Assembly (NCBI GenBank): GCA_904419035.1
Contig: CAJFQL010000001.1
Span: 223,280 to 287,279 of the forward strand
Direction: 5' to 3'
From: Heritagella caecorum
Lineage (GTDB): Bacteria > Bacillota > Clostridia > Oscillospirales > Acutalibacteraceae
Length of the DNA: 64,000 nt
In this document: one piece after another, positions 16,128-24,085 of the stretch
Position numbering within the stretch: the stretch's first letter is position 1
Layout of the letters: each line of letters begins with the position of its first letter
The notes under the pieces: model-generated
Database searches by the model: none
Seen by the model: the letters and a program-made list of their open reading frames with translations, nothing else
What the model was told of the DNA's origin: nothing
Position numbers and translations under genes: made by a program

Positions 16128-16149
16128 TTTACATCCCTCCTTTTGGGGA

Positions 16150-16392
16150 TTACATCCGGCTTTGGCGGTCCCAATACGAAGCGGCACGGTCGATCCCGGC
16201 CCACAACCCTGAAATCACCAGCACCAGCAATCCGGCCGGTATGGCCAAAACCCCAATGAGCAGCAGTCCTATCCACATGGTGCCATAATAGAGGGCCTTA
16301 CACAAAATCCGTACCAAACGGCCACGGGCCGGTGCTTTTTCTTCAAGGGGACAATTCGATTCTTTTTCGCCGTTTCGCCAGCCTTCTTCCAT
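16150..16392 (-). CDS. Small single/double-pass membrane protein of unknown function
   Basis: The protein has 80 aa, start at 16392 with GAGGAG 6 nt upstream, so translation is credible. The first 33 residues are polar and charged, then a hydrophobic stretch from about 34 to 66 ('MWIGLLLIGVLAIPAGLLVL'), ending with a basic tail. No family was recognised. It sits 28 nt after bceB and 22 nt before mtgA. Confidence 0.7.
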   Translation of the reverse strand: MEEGWRNGEKESNCPLEEKAPARGRLVRILCKALYYGTMWIGLLLIGVLAIPAGLLVLVISGLWAGIDRAASYWDRQSRM

Positions 16393-16420
16393 AAAATCTC
16401 CTCATTTCAGCCAACGCATA

Positions 16421-18466
16421 TCACAGATTGCCGTTTTCCTCGTCGCTGACAATCACAAAATAAGCCCGTGACGTCGCCCGGTACACCAGTACATAGAAAA
16501 GGGCAAAAATCAGGTAACAACATCCTGTCACAAGTAATAACAAAGAATAGTTTGTCAAACCAAATACCAACAATAGCTGTTTCATCATCGGGAACGCGAA
16601 CAACAAATGGCACCCGGCCAGCAAGAGCGGCAGGAAAAACACCGTAAGGATCTGGGAATTGATACTTTTGCGGATTTCCCTTTTCGTCATGCCCACTTTT
16701 TGCATAATGGAAAACCGCGAACGGTCTTCGTACCCTTCGGACACCTGCTTATAGTAGATAATCAGCACAGCGGCAAACAGGAAGACCACCCCTAGCAGGA
16801 TCCCTAAAAAGAAGAGCCCGCCGTACATGGCATAAAAGCCGTCCCGTTCCGCTTCCGCATTTTCCAGGCTAAAGGAAAACTCTTCCCCTTCCCCGGCCGT
16901 GGCCCCTAGGGTGACCAATTTATCGTAGAGCGTTTGATACAACGTATCTTGCAAGTCAATTTGTTCCTGTTTGGAAAGGGACAGATCGAATCCGTAAAAC
17001 CAGCGGGACATGACCTGATAGCCGTTTGTATCCAGTCCCAACATGCTTTCGGCTACCACATCGTAGTCGGGTACAATCAGGTACATGCTGGCTACTACAT
17101 CCATCGAGGACAAACCGTTGGGGGCAAAGTCATCCAGCTTCCTTGTGATGGTATACGTGGTGCCGTCGGGCAGTGTGACCGATGCATCTGCATAACTAGA
17201 CGACCGGGGGGTGTAGATCATCGCCTGGCCGGGGTTTAAGGTCTCATTCGTTCCCATGGTGCGGTTATAATCTTCCAAAGGCACTACAAAAACCTGCCAC
17301 ATGTTTTTCACGCTGGCTAAATCGGCCGCATAGCCGCTTTGCAGCTGCATCTGGCCCTGATCGAGATAGACGGAAAACGTGAGCGCACGATAATCCATCA
17401 CATTTTGTTCCTCTTCCCCATGGCCTGCGACCGTCTGTCGGATCGTCTCCCGCCAAGCCTCCTGCTCTTCCTGCGGCAAAGAGGAAGTCGTCAGGTTAAA
17501 CGCGCGGGGGTACCGCTGATTCATGCTGTCCTCGGCCCCCACATACAGGCATACGGTAAAGGACAGCATCACCAGCACCATGGTGCACAAAATACAGATG
17601 GAAGCCAGCCCCGCGCCGTTGCGCTTCATGCGGAACACCATGGACGAAACCGACACAAAGTGGTTGGTTTTATAATAATAGCGCTTGTTCTTTTGCAGCA
17701 GCCGGCAAAAGGCTACTGACCCCGCCATAAACAGCAGGTAGGTGGCTACGATGACCATCACCACCGCAAAAAAGAACCATACCAGCGCCGCCAGGGGATC
17801 TTCCACCGTCATCGCAATATAGTAAGCGACGCCTAAAATACCGGCCCCCAGCACGGCCATGAGCCAGTTTGCTTTGGGCGGTTTTTCCCCCATATTTTCG
17901 CTGTGCAATAGGGCAATGGGGTTCGACAGGCGCACCTGCCAAAGGGCCCGCAGGTATGTCAGCGCGTAGATCAGCACAAACAGCAGTACCGTATTCTGAA
18001 TGGAAGAAAACTCCACCGAAAACGTAAAAGTAGCGGTTTCCTGTAAAATTTTCACCATACCCAGTTCCGCGAACTTGGAAAGTAGCAGACCGAAAAACAG
18101 CCCGCCTGCAATTGCCATCAGGGCAATGAAAAAGGTTTCCCACAAGAGCACCCGGGCAATGTTTCGCTTGCTCATACCGAGAATGTTATAAAGACCAAAT
18201 TCCTTTTTCCGACGGCGAATCAGGAAGGAATTGGTGTAAAACAGAAAAATAACGGAAAAAACACACATAACCCCGAAGCCGAACTCCAAAAAGCTCTGCA
18301 TGGTAGTTCCGCCTCGCATCGTACGAAACGTAGGACTGCTGCTTAAAAACGAGATGATATAGGCCATCATCACCATGCCCATTCCCGTTAAGATATAGGG
18401 AACATACAGCTTTTTATTGTTGCGGATACCGGTAAACGCTAACTTGCGGTAAAGCCCTCGTTTCAT
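16421..18466 (-). CDS. bceB: BceB-type ABC transporter permease (FtsX-like, antimicrobial-peptide resistance)
   Basis: The protein has 681 aa, close to BceB length. It has ten predicted membrane segments and a large extracellular domain between segments 7 and 8 (about residues 310-520), the hallmark of peptide-sensing BceB proteins. FtsX-like stretches include 'RRRKKEFGLYNILGMSKRNI' and, near the end, 'FSIMQKVGMTKREIRKSI'. BceAB transporters free lipid II-cycle intermediates from bacitracin-like peptides and signal to BceS. It starts inside the bceA stop (ATGA). Its ATPase partner gene carries a frameshift. Confidence 0.9.
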   Translation of the reverse strand: MKRGLYRKLAFTGIRNNKKLYVPYILTGMGMVMMAYIISFLSSSPTFRTMRGGTTMQSFLEFGFGVMCVFSVIFLFYTNSFLIRRRKKEFGLYNILGMSKRNIARVLLWETFFIALMAIAGGLFFGLLLSKFAELGMVKILQETATFTFSVEFSSIQNTVLLFVLIYALTYLRALWQVRLSNPIALLHSENMGEKPPKANWLMAVLGAGILGVAYYIAMTVEDPLAALVWFFFAVVMVIVATYLLFMAGSVAFCRLLQKNKRYYYKTNHFVSVSSMVFRMKRNGAGLASICILCTMVLVMLSFTVCLYVGAEDSMNQRYPRAFNLTTSSLPQEEQEAWRETIRQTVAGHGEEEQNVMDYRALTFSVYLDQGQMQLQSGYAADLASVKNMWQVFVVPLEDYNRTMGTNETLNPGQAMIYTPRSSSYADASVTLPDGTTYTITRKLDDFAPNGLSSMDVVASMYLIVPDYDVVAESMLGLDTNGYQVMSRWFYGFDLSLSKQEQIDLQDTLYQTLYDKLVTLGATAGEGEEFSFSLENAEAERDGFYAMYGGLFFLGILLGVVFLFAAVLIIYYKQVSEGYEDRSRFSIMQKVGMTKREIRKSINSQILTVFFLPLLLAGCHLLFAFPMMKQLLLVFGLTNYSLLLLVTGCCYLIFALFYVLVYRATSRAYFVIVSDEENGNL

Positions 18467-19241
18467 ACGCGATCACCGCCTGTGGCCAACAGCGTCAGCG
18501 TGTTGGAAATTTTCTGGTATAGTTCGTTTTCGCTGCTATTCCCCCGGTAAATCTGGTGGAAGACTTCGCCGTCTTTAATAAACAGGACCCGCCCGGCGTG
18601 GCTGGCCGCTTTCACCGAATGAGTCACCATCAAGATGGTCTGACCGTTTTGGTTGATGCTGCCAAACAAACGCAGCAGTTCGTCCGTCGCCCGGGAATCC
18701 AACGCACCGGTGGGTTCGTCGGCCAAAATCAGCCGCGGCCGGGTGATTAGCGCCCGCGCAACAGCCGCCCGTTGTTTTTGCCCACCGGATACTTCGTAGG
18801 GATATTTTTTCAAAAGGTCCGCAATTCCCAGCCGGGCAGCTATCGGTTCTAGCCGTTCTCTCATTTTGGCAGGGTGCTCGCCGGACAGTACCAGAGGCAA
18901 ATAGATGTTGTCTTCCAGATGTTGTCTTCCATCGACAGCGTATCCAACAAATTAAAATCCTGGAATACAAACCCCAACCGGTCACGGCGGAAGGCGGCGA
19001 TATCCGCTTCCCGAATTTTAGAAAGATCCTGTCCGTCTAATTTGACCCGGCCGCCTGTGGGGCGGTCCAGCGCCGCTAAAATATTTAGCAGTGTTGTTTT
19101 ACCGGACCCGGATTCACCCATGATGGCCACATATTCTCCTTCTTCCACGGTAAAGGAAACATCGCGCAGGGCATGCACCTGATTCCCGCCAAAGCGGGTG
19201 GCATACGTCTTCTTTAGGCCCTCGACTTCTAATAAACTCAT
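18463..19241 (-). pseudogene. bceA: BceA-type ABC transporter ATPase, frameshifted by a 14-bp tandem duplication
   Basis: The N-terminal 109 residues are normal: Walker A 'GESGSGKTT' and Q-loop 'FVFQDFNLLDTLSMEDNI'. The frame then shifts and stops at 18861. The rest, in another frame from about 18900 to 18463, has the signature 'VSGGQKQRAAVARAL' and Walker B 'LILADEPTGALDS'. A direct 14-bp duplication (18903-18930) sits exactly at the break. With one copy removed the frame reads 'SMEDNIYLPLVLSGEHP' and gives a normal 254-aa BceA. As written the gene gives no full ATPase. It could be a real mutation, a reversible switch or an assembly error. Confidence 0.9.
18903..18930. repeat. 14-bp perfect tandem duplication inside bceA
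   Basis: Two adjacent copies of AGATGTTGTCTTCC (18903-18916 and 18917-18930). Fourteen is not a multiple of three, so it changes frame; one copy is the ancestral state judged by the protein. Confidence 0.95.
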
Positions 19242-19273
19242 CTTTCCATTCCTCCTTTTTCTTTGGCATCTTT

Positions 19274-19352
19274 ATTGTACCAAAAAGGGGAAATGCGCCT
19301 CCATCGATTCGGCTTACATTTCCCCCTGCTTTTCTTACAGTTTTGTAAGAAA
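19274..19352 (-). promoter_or_regulatory. BceR-type operator and promoter of bceAB
   Basis: The palindrome TTTCTTACA-GTTT-TGTAAGAAA (19331-19352) contains the published BceR-like binding pattern TnACA-N4-TGTAA. About 50 bp downstream on the minus strand is a TACAAT -10 (19279-19274) with a poor -35, as expected for an activator-dependent promoter. It lies between bceS and bceA, so the transporter can be induced separately from the two-component genes. Confidence 0.8.
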
Positions 19353-19356
19353 TCGT

Positions 19357-20349
19357 TTATTCCACTTGTAGCTCCCGATGATTTAAGTCGATCTGAATCA
19401 GCGTGCCGCTCTCCCCATTCGATTCGGCCGTGATCGTATGTCCCAAATTCCGGCAAATCCGCCGGCACAGATAAAGACCAATCCCACTGGCTTTTTTATC
19501 GGTGCGTCCATTATATCCGGTATACCCTTTTTCGAAAATCCGGGGCAAATCTTCCGGCGCAATGCCTATTCCGGTATCCTGGATACACAGTGTCAGCGGT
19601 TTTTTCAGCGAAAGGGTAATGGTACCCCCAGCCGGCGTATATTTCAGGGCATTGGATAACACCTGCTCCACCACAAACGACAACCATTTTTCGTCAGTGA
19701 GCACCTTTACCCCCAACGGTTCATAAGAAAGGCGGATTTTCCGGCGGATAAACTGGGTAGAAAATTTTCGCACCACATCGTGGAGCAACCGGTCCAAATC
19801 GATTTCACGAAATACATAATCGGTGGATTCGGAGTCAAGGCGCAAAAACACCAGTACCATTTCCACATACTGCTCAATCCGCTGCAATTCTTCCATGAGC
19901 TGGCGAGCCATATCGGAATCTTCGTTTTGCAGTGTCAGACGCATGGAAGCAATGGGGGTTTTGATCTGGTGGGCCCACAGGGTATAGTACTCCACCATAT
20001 CCCGGTATGAACTTTCCATGCCGGCCTGCAAAGCTTCTTTTTCCTGTTGCAGTGCTTCAAGCAGGGCCATAAAATCTTGTTCTTCCACACTTTCGGCATC
20101 AGGCAAGTGCCGCACTCGTTCCGCAGGTGAAGTAAGCAGCATTTGCAGACGCTTGTGCTTTTCCTTAGCCTTTTGCATATCAAAAAAGAAAAAAATGGCC
20201 CCCAATACCACACAGATGGCCGCAGGATACAGAACAGCCCCTGCCGGTACACCATACAGAATGAAAGCCGATAGGAAAATAGCCATATATAAAAAGAAAT
20301 TCCGGGCTTTTACGGCTTTTTGCCGGATGTACATACGATAAAAATTCAT
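19357..20349 (-). CDS. bceS: BceS-type intramembrane-sensing histidine kinase
   Basis: The protein has 330 aa. Two membrane segments (about 17-35 and 38-57) are almost without an extracellular loop, the mark of kinases that sense through a BceAB transporter. The phospho-acceptor is His127 in 'LWAHQIKTPIASM'. ATPase boxes are 'EQVLSNALKYTPAGG' (N), 'DTGIGIAPEDLPRIFEKGYTG' (G1/F, split here by family reading) and 'SGIGLYL' (G2). It is 17 nt after bceR. Confidence 0.92.
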   Translation of the reverse strand: MNFYRMYIRQKAVKARNFFLYMAIFLSAFILYGVPAGAVLYPAAICVVLGAIFFFFDMQKAKEKHKRLQMLLTSPAERVRHLPDAESVEEQDFMALLEALQQEKEALQAGMESSYRDMVEYYTLWAHQIKTPIASMRLTLQNEDSDMARQLMEELQRIEQYVEMVLVFLRLDSESTDYVFREIDLDRLLHDVVRKFSTQFIRRKIRLSYEPLGVKVLTDEKWLSFVVEQVLSNALKYTPAGGTITLSLKKPLTLCIQDTGIGIAPEDLPRIFEKGYTGYNGRTDKKASGIGLYLCRRICRNLGHTITAESNGESGTLIQIDLNHRELQVE

Positions 20350-20366
20350 CCAAATTCCCTCTTTTC

Positions 20367-21038
20367 TCAGGCCAGCCGGTACCCGACCCCAAATTTCGTG
20401 GCTATAAAATCGGATAGGCCCGCTGCCTCCAGTTTTTTGCGCAAGCGGTTGACGTTCACTGTCAACGTATTTTCATCGACAAAGCTGCCGTTTTCCCACA
20501 ATTGCTCCATCAGTTTTTCCCGGCTGACCACGGCACCTTTTTGCTGCATCAGCGAAAACAAAATACGGTATTCATTTTTGGTCAGGTCGATCACCTGATT
20601 TTCATAGGTTAAGGTACCGTCCCCTGTGTTTAATAGGGCTCCCCGGTGTTCCAGTACCGGTACGGCACCGGCAAAATCATACGTACGCCGCAAAATGGCC
20701 TGAATCTTCGCAACAAGCACCCCGGGATCAAAGGGTTTGGCCATAAAATCATCGCCGCCCATGTTCATGGCCATCACAATATTCATATTGTCGGAAGCCG
20801 ATGATAAAAACACAATGGGCACTTTGGAAACCTTGCGGATTTCGCCGCACCAGTAATATCCGTTAAAAAAGGGCAGTGTAATATCCAGCAGCACCAGATG
20901 CGGCAAATAATCGGAAAATTCAGCCATCACATGGCGGAAATCCTGCACACAGCGCCCCTGAAAATTCCAAGCGGTCAGCTGTTTTTTTAACCCGGACGCA
21001 ATTCCTTCATCGTCTTCCACAATCAAAATACGATACAT
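20367..21038 (-). CDS. bceR: BceR-type OmpR-family response regulator
   Basis: The protein has 223 aa from the ATG at 21038 (GGAGG 13 nt upstream, a little long). The receiver has 'VEDDEG' and phospho-acceptor Asp52 ('LVLLDITLPFFNG'). The winged-helix effector ends with 'ENTLTVNVNRLRKKLEAAG' and 'TKFGVGYRL'. It should act at the TTACA-N4-TGTAA site before bceA. Confidence 0.92.
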   Translation of the reverse strand: MYRILIVEDDEGIASGLKKQLTAWNFQGRCVQDFRHVMAEFSDYLPHLVLLDITLPFFNGYYWCGEIRKVSKVPIVFLSSASDNMNIVMAMNMGGDDFMAKPFDPGVLVAKIQAILRRTYDFAGAVPVLEHRGALLNTGDGTLTYENQVIDLTKNEYRILFSLMQQKGAVVSREKLMEQLWENGSFVDENTLTVNVNRLRKKLEAAGLSDFIATKFGVGYRLA

Positions 21039-21109
21039 GCTATTCTTTGCGCCTCCTTCTTTTTTCCTGGTGGTATTGTAGCACGACTGTTCCCTTTTTT
21101 CAAATTGTC

Positions 21110-21138
21110 TTGACTTTCCCCCATCCGTATGGTATAAA
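21110..21138 (+). promoter_or_regulatory. Sigma-A promoter of the fluoride riboswitch/antiporter
   Basis: TTGACT (21110-21115), 17-bp spacer, TATAAA (21133-21138). The expected transcript start is about 21145-21150, immediately before the riboswitch aptamer. Confidence 0.85.
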
Positions 21139-21154
21139 TAATTCCTGGAATATA

Positions 21155-21264
21155 CCGGGGAATGAAGTTCTCCCCTGGCCGAATCATATCGGACCAAAAC
21201 CGCTGAATGAAAAGCTGATGACTTCTGCCTATGTTTGATTTTGGGCAGGTCATCGGCTTTTTTT
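21155..21264 (+). ncRNA. Fluoride (crcB-motif) riboswitch with terminator platform
   Basis: P1 is GGGGA..TCCCC (21157-21175) with loop AATGAAGTTC. A variable hairpin follows (TGGCCGA..TCGGACCA), then the conserved AAACCGCT...AGCTGATGACTTCT (21196-21226). The diagnostic pseudoknot is present: loop GAAGT (21164-21168) pairs with ACTTC (21221-21225). The layout matches the Thermotoga fluoride aptamer. The aptamer's 3' part GCTGATGAC (21214-21222) can instead pair with GTCATCGGC (21249-21257), making a terminator with seven T (21258-21264). Fluoride binding should block the terminator and switch the gene on. Confidence 0.92.
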
Positions 21265-21302
21265 GTGCCCTGCCCCATTTTACTGCGAAAGGATCGATCC
21301 CT

Positions 21303-22484
21303 ATGCTCACCAGTTTAGCCCTGATTTTTCTATGCGGCTTGCTACTTGGCACCTTATTTTCCAAGCTCAAATTGCCGCCGCTTCTTGGTATGCTGTTGAC
21401 CGGCATTGTGCTGGGGCCGTATGCGCTTTCCTTACTGGACCCGTCGATTTTGTCGATTTCCGCCGATCTGCGGCAATTAGCCCTCATTATTATTCTGACC
21501 CGGGCCGGACTGAATTTGGATCTTGCATCCCTAAAAAAAGTGGGACGCCCGGCGATCCTCATGTGTTTTGTGCCGGCCTGCTTTGAAATTGGGGGCATGC
21601 TATTGCTGGCCCCACCGCTTCTCCATATCTCTCTATTAGAAGCCGCCATTATGGGTACGGTCATCGCTGCTGTATCCCCCGCTGTCATCGTTCCCAAAAT
21701 GCTGCATTTGATGGAAACCGGGTACGGCACGAAACAGAGCATTCCTCAGCTCATTATGGCCGGCGCTTCGGTGGATGACGTGTTCGTCATTGTGCTATTT
21801 ACTTCCTTTACCGGCCTGGCCCAGGGACAGCAGATTTCGGCCGTGAGCTTTCTTTCGATTCCTGTTTCCATATTGCTGGGACTGCTGGTAGGGGCCGTCA
21901 TCGGTGTACTGCTCGCCCAACTGTTTGCCCGGTTTCATATGCGGGATTCTGTGAAAGTTCTGCTCATTTTAAGCCTTTCCTTTTTATTGGTAGCACTGGA
22001 AAATACCGTGAAAAGCACCGTACCGTTTTCGGGTCTATTAGCGGTCATGAGCCTGAATATTGCCGTACAGCGTAAACGCACCGAAGTTGCCGTCCGGCTC
22101 TCCGCCAAATTTTCTAAACTGTGGGTAGCAGCGGAATTAATTTTATTCGTGCTGGTCGGGGCCACCGTGGACCTCTCCTATGTCACCACGGCTGGATTAG
22201 CTGCCGTGGCTGTCATTTTGGGCGTACTGCTGTTCCGTATGCTTGGGGTATGCGTGTGTTTACTAAAAACGACGTTGCAAAAGAAAGAACGGCTTTTCTG
22301 TATGCTGGCGTATTTACCCAAAGCCACCGTACAGGCCGCCATCGGTTCCCTGCCCCTGAGCATGGGCCTTTCTTGCGGGAACATCGTGCTGACGGTAGCG
22401 GTTCTGTCGATTCTCATCACGGCCCCGCTGGGCGCGTTTTTGATTGACCTTACCTATAAAAAGCTGCTGAAAAAAGCAACCTAA
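21303..22484 (+). CDS. CPA-family cation:proton antiporter under a fluoride riboswitch
   Basis: The protein has 393 aa from the ATG at 21303 (AAAGGA upstream); an earlier in-frame ATG lies in the riboswitch terminator and is rejected. It is all hydrophobic with about 12 membrane segments and the Na+/H+ exchanger fold features 'LPPLLGMLLTGIVLGP', 'RAGLNLDLASLKK' and 'TVIAAVSPAVIVPKML'. There is no cytosolic TrkA/RCK domain. Antiporters of this kind are among the genes found behind fluoride riboswitches; whether this one moves fluoride or restores pH/Na+ is not known. Confidence 0.88.
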   Translation: MLTSLALIFLCGLLLGTLFSKLKLPPLLGMLLTGIVLGPYALSLLDPSILSISADLRQLALIIILTRAGLNLDLASLKKVGRPAILMCFVPACFEIGGMLLLAPPLLHISLLEAAIMGTVIAAVSPAVIVPKMLHLMETGYGTKQSIPQLIMAGASVDDVFVIVLFTSFTGLAQGQQISAVSFLSIPVSILLGLLVGAVIGVLLAQLFARFHMRDSVKVLLILSLSFLLVALENTVKSTVPFSGLLAVMSLNIAVQRKRTEVAVRLSAKFSKLWVAAELILFVLVGATVDLSYVTTAGLAAVAVILGVLLFRMLGVCVCLLKTTLQKKERLFCMLAYLPKATVQAAIGSLPLSMGLSCGNIVLTVAVLSILITAPLGAFLIDLTYKKLLKKAT

Positions 22485-22490
22485 AGCAAA

Positions 22491-22541
22491 AGAACAAGGG
22501 CCCTTCCTCCCCAAATGGAGAAAAGGGCCCTTGTTTTGTTT
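22491..22541. terminator. Bidirectional terminator between antiporter and alcohol dehydrogenase
   Basis: AACAAGGGCCCTT (22493-22505) and AAGGGCCCTTGTT (22523-22535) arms, 17-nt loop, T-rich right side and A-rich left side. Confidence 0.9.
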
Positions 22542-22542
22542 T

Positions 22543-23577
22543 TTACGGTTTTAACGCGACTTTGATCACGCCGTCGCGGCGTTCTTCAAATAGAGCGTAC
22601 GCCTGTTCCACCTGCTGGAGGGGGAACGTATGGGTAATCAGAGGCGTTGTATCCAGTTGCCCCTGCGCAATCAGGCTCAAAATTTCTTCACAGTCGCACC
22701 CATCCACCCCGCCGGTTTTAAAGGTCAGGTTTTTACCGTACATATCCGGCAGAGGCAGCACTTGCGGTTCCTCATACAGCGCCACAATTGTCACCACCGC
22801 ATTGGGCCGCGCACAAGTCCACGCCAGACGGAACGTATCGTTCCCCCCGGCTACTTCCAGCACCACATCGGCCCCGCCGTGGTCGCTGTGGTTTTGTACA
22901 AACGCTTCCACTTCTTCGGGGGCCACCACGAGCACATCGGGATAGTGTTCCCGCACAAACTGCCGGCGCTGTGGGTCCTTTTCACACACGATTATCCGTT
23001 TTGGGTGTTGCAGCTGTACGCACAATAACGTACAAATGCCCGTGGGGCCGGCCCCCAGGATGAGAACCGTATCCTCCCGCTGGATCTCGGAAATCCGGGC
23101 AGCCCAAAAACCGGTGGCCAGAATATCCCCCACAAACAGCGCCTGTTCATCCGAAACCGTATCGGGTATGACGGTGAGCCCCTGGTCGGCAAACGGCACC
23201 CGCACAAAGGGGGCCTGCCCGCCGTCGATCCGGCAACCCAGCGCCCATCCGCCATTCGGGTCGGTACAATTGTTCACAAACCCATGGCGGCAGAAAAAGC
23301 AGGAACCACAGAACGTTTCCACGTTCACGGCCACCCGGTCGCCGGGGCGTACTGTGGCCACTTGGGAGCCGCAGGCTTCCACCACCCCCACCATTTCATG
23401 CCCCACGGTGATCCCGGGCACAGCTTTCGGCACCGAGCCGTGCTTAATATGCAGATCGCTGGTGCAGATACTGGACAAAGTCACCCGCACAATGGCATCC
23501 TTCGGATGCAAAAGGACGGGTTTCGGCTTTTCCAAAAGGGCGAACGTGCCCGGTTTTACATACGTATAGGCAAGCAC
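22543..23577 (-). CDS. Zinc-dependent medium-chain alcohol dehydrogenase family protein
   Basis: The protein has 344 aa; start GTG 23577 after AAGGGGGC. Catalytic zinc ligands are Cys38 and His60-Glu61 (GHE). The four structural-zinc cysteines are C90, C93, C96 and C104. The Rossmann motif is 'ILGAGPTGICTL', followed by 'IIVCEKDPQRRQF', which suggests NAD(H). It is closest to sorbitol/threonine-type MDR enzymes; substrate cannot be told from sequence. It is 14 nt after bcp. Confidence 0.9.
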   Translation of the reverse strand: MLAYTYVKPGTFALLEKPKPVLLHPKDAIVRVTLSSICTSDLHIKHGSVPKAVPGITVGHEMVGVVEACGSQVATVRPGDRVAVNVETFCGSCFFCRHGFVNNCTDPNGGWALGCRIDGGQAPFVRVPFADQGLTVIPDTVSDEQALFVGDILATGFWAARISEIQREDTVLILGAGPTGICTLLCVQLQHPKRIIVCEKDPQRRQFVREHYPDVLVVAPEEVEAFVQNHSDHGGADVVLEVAGGNDTFRLAWTCARPNAVVTIVALYEEPQVLPLPDMYGKNLTFKTGGVDGCDCEEILSLIAQGQLDTTPLITHTFPLQQVEQAYALFEERRDGVIKVALKP

Positions 23578-23591
23578 CGCGATAGCCCCCT

Positions 23592-24050
23592 TTATTCCGA
23601 CAGCAGTCCCATCACCTGACAGGCATTGGTGTCGGGCTTTACTTTCTTCATCACAGACTGCACCACACCCTCTTCATCAATGAGGAACGTAGTACGTACA
23701 GTCCCCATGCTGACTTTGCCGTACAATTTCTTTTCCTGCCACACGCCGTATGCTTCCAGCACCTGGTGGTCCGGATCGGACAGGATACGGAACGGCAGTT
23801 CATATTTGGCGGCAAATTTCTGGTGGGACGATACGCTATCCTTGCTGATGCCCAGCACGACAGCGCCCTTTTGGCTCAAAGCTTCGTTTTCCGCGGCAAA
23901 AGCCTGGGCCTGGCGGGTACAGCCGGGGGTATTATCCCGGGGATAAAAATACAGCACTACCTTCTGCCCGCGATAGCTTTCCAGGGAAACCATCTCTCCA
24001 TTTTGATCGGGCAAGGTAAACAACGGAGCTTTTTGACCAACTTCTACCAT
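23592..24050 (-). CDS. bcp: Thioredoxin-dependent peroxiredoxin, BCP/PrxQ type
   Basis: The protein has 152 aa from the ATG at 24050; an ATG at 24062 overlaps the ribosome site AAAGGATG and is unlikely. The peroxidatic Cys44 is in 'PRDNTPGCTRQAQAF'. The resolving Cys, usually five residues later in alpha-2 type PrxQ, is replaced by Gln49, so it would be a 1-Cys type form. It reduces peroxides in the cytoplasm. Confidence 0.92.
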   Translation of the reverse strand: MVEVGQKAPLFTLPDQNGEMVSLESYRGQKVVLYFYPRDNTPGCTRQAQAFAAENEALSQKGAVVLGISKDSVSSHQKFAAKYELPFRILSDPDHQVLEAYGVWQEKKLYGKVSMGTVRTTFLIDEEGVVQSVMKKVKPDTNACQVMGLLSE

Positions 24051-24085
24051 AGTGTGACACATCCTTTCCTTTACATACAGCGGGG

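Noticed and set aside
21039..21278. 80-residue N-terminal extension of BceR
   Set aside because: It runs antisense through the antiporter promoter and riboswitch; receiver domains start at 'MYRILIVEDD'.
21231..21302. In-frame upstream ATG of the antiporter
   Set aside because: It lies within the fluoride riboswitch terminator; a ribosome site precedes the ATG at 21303 where the membrane protein begins.
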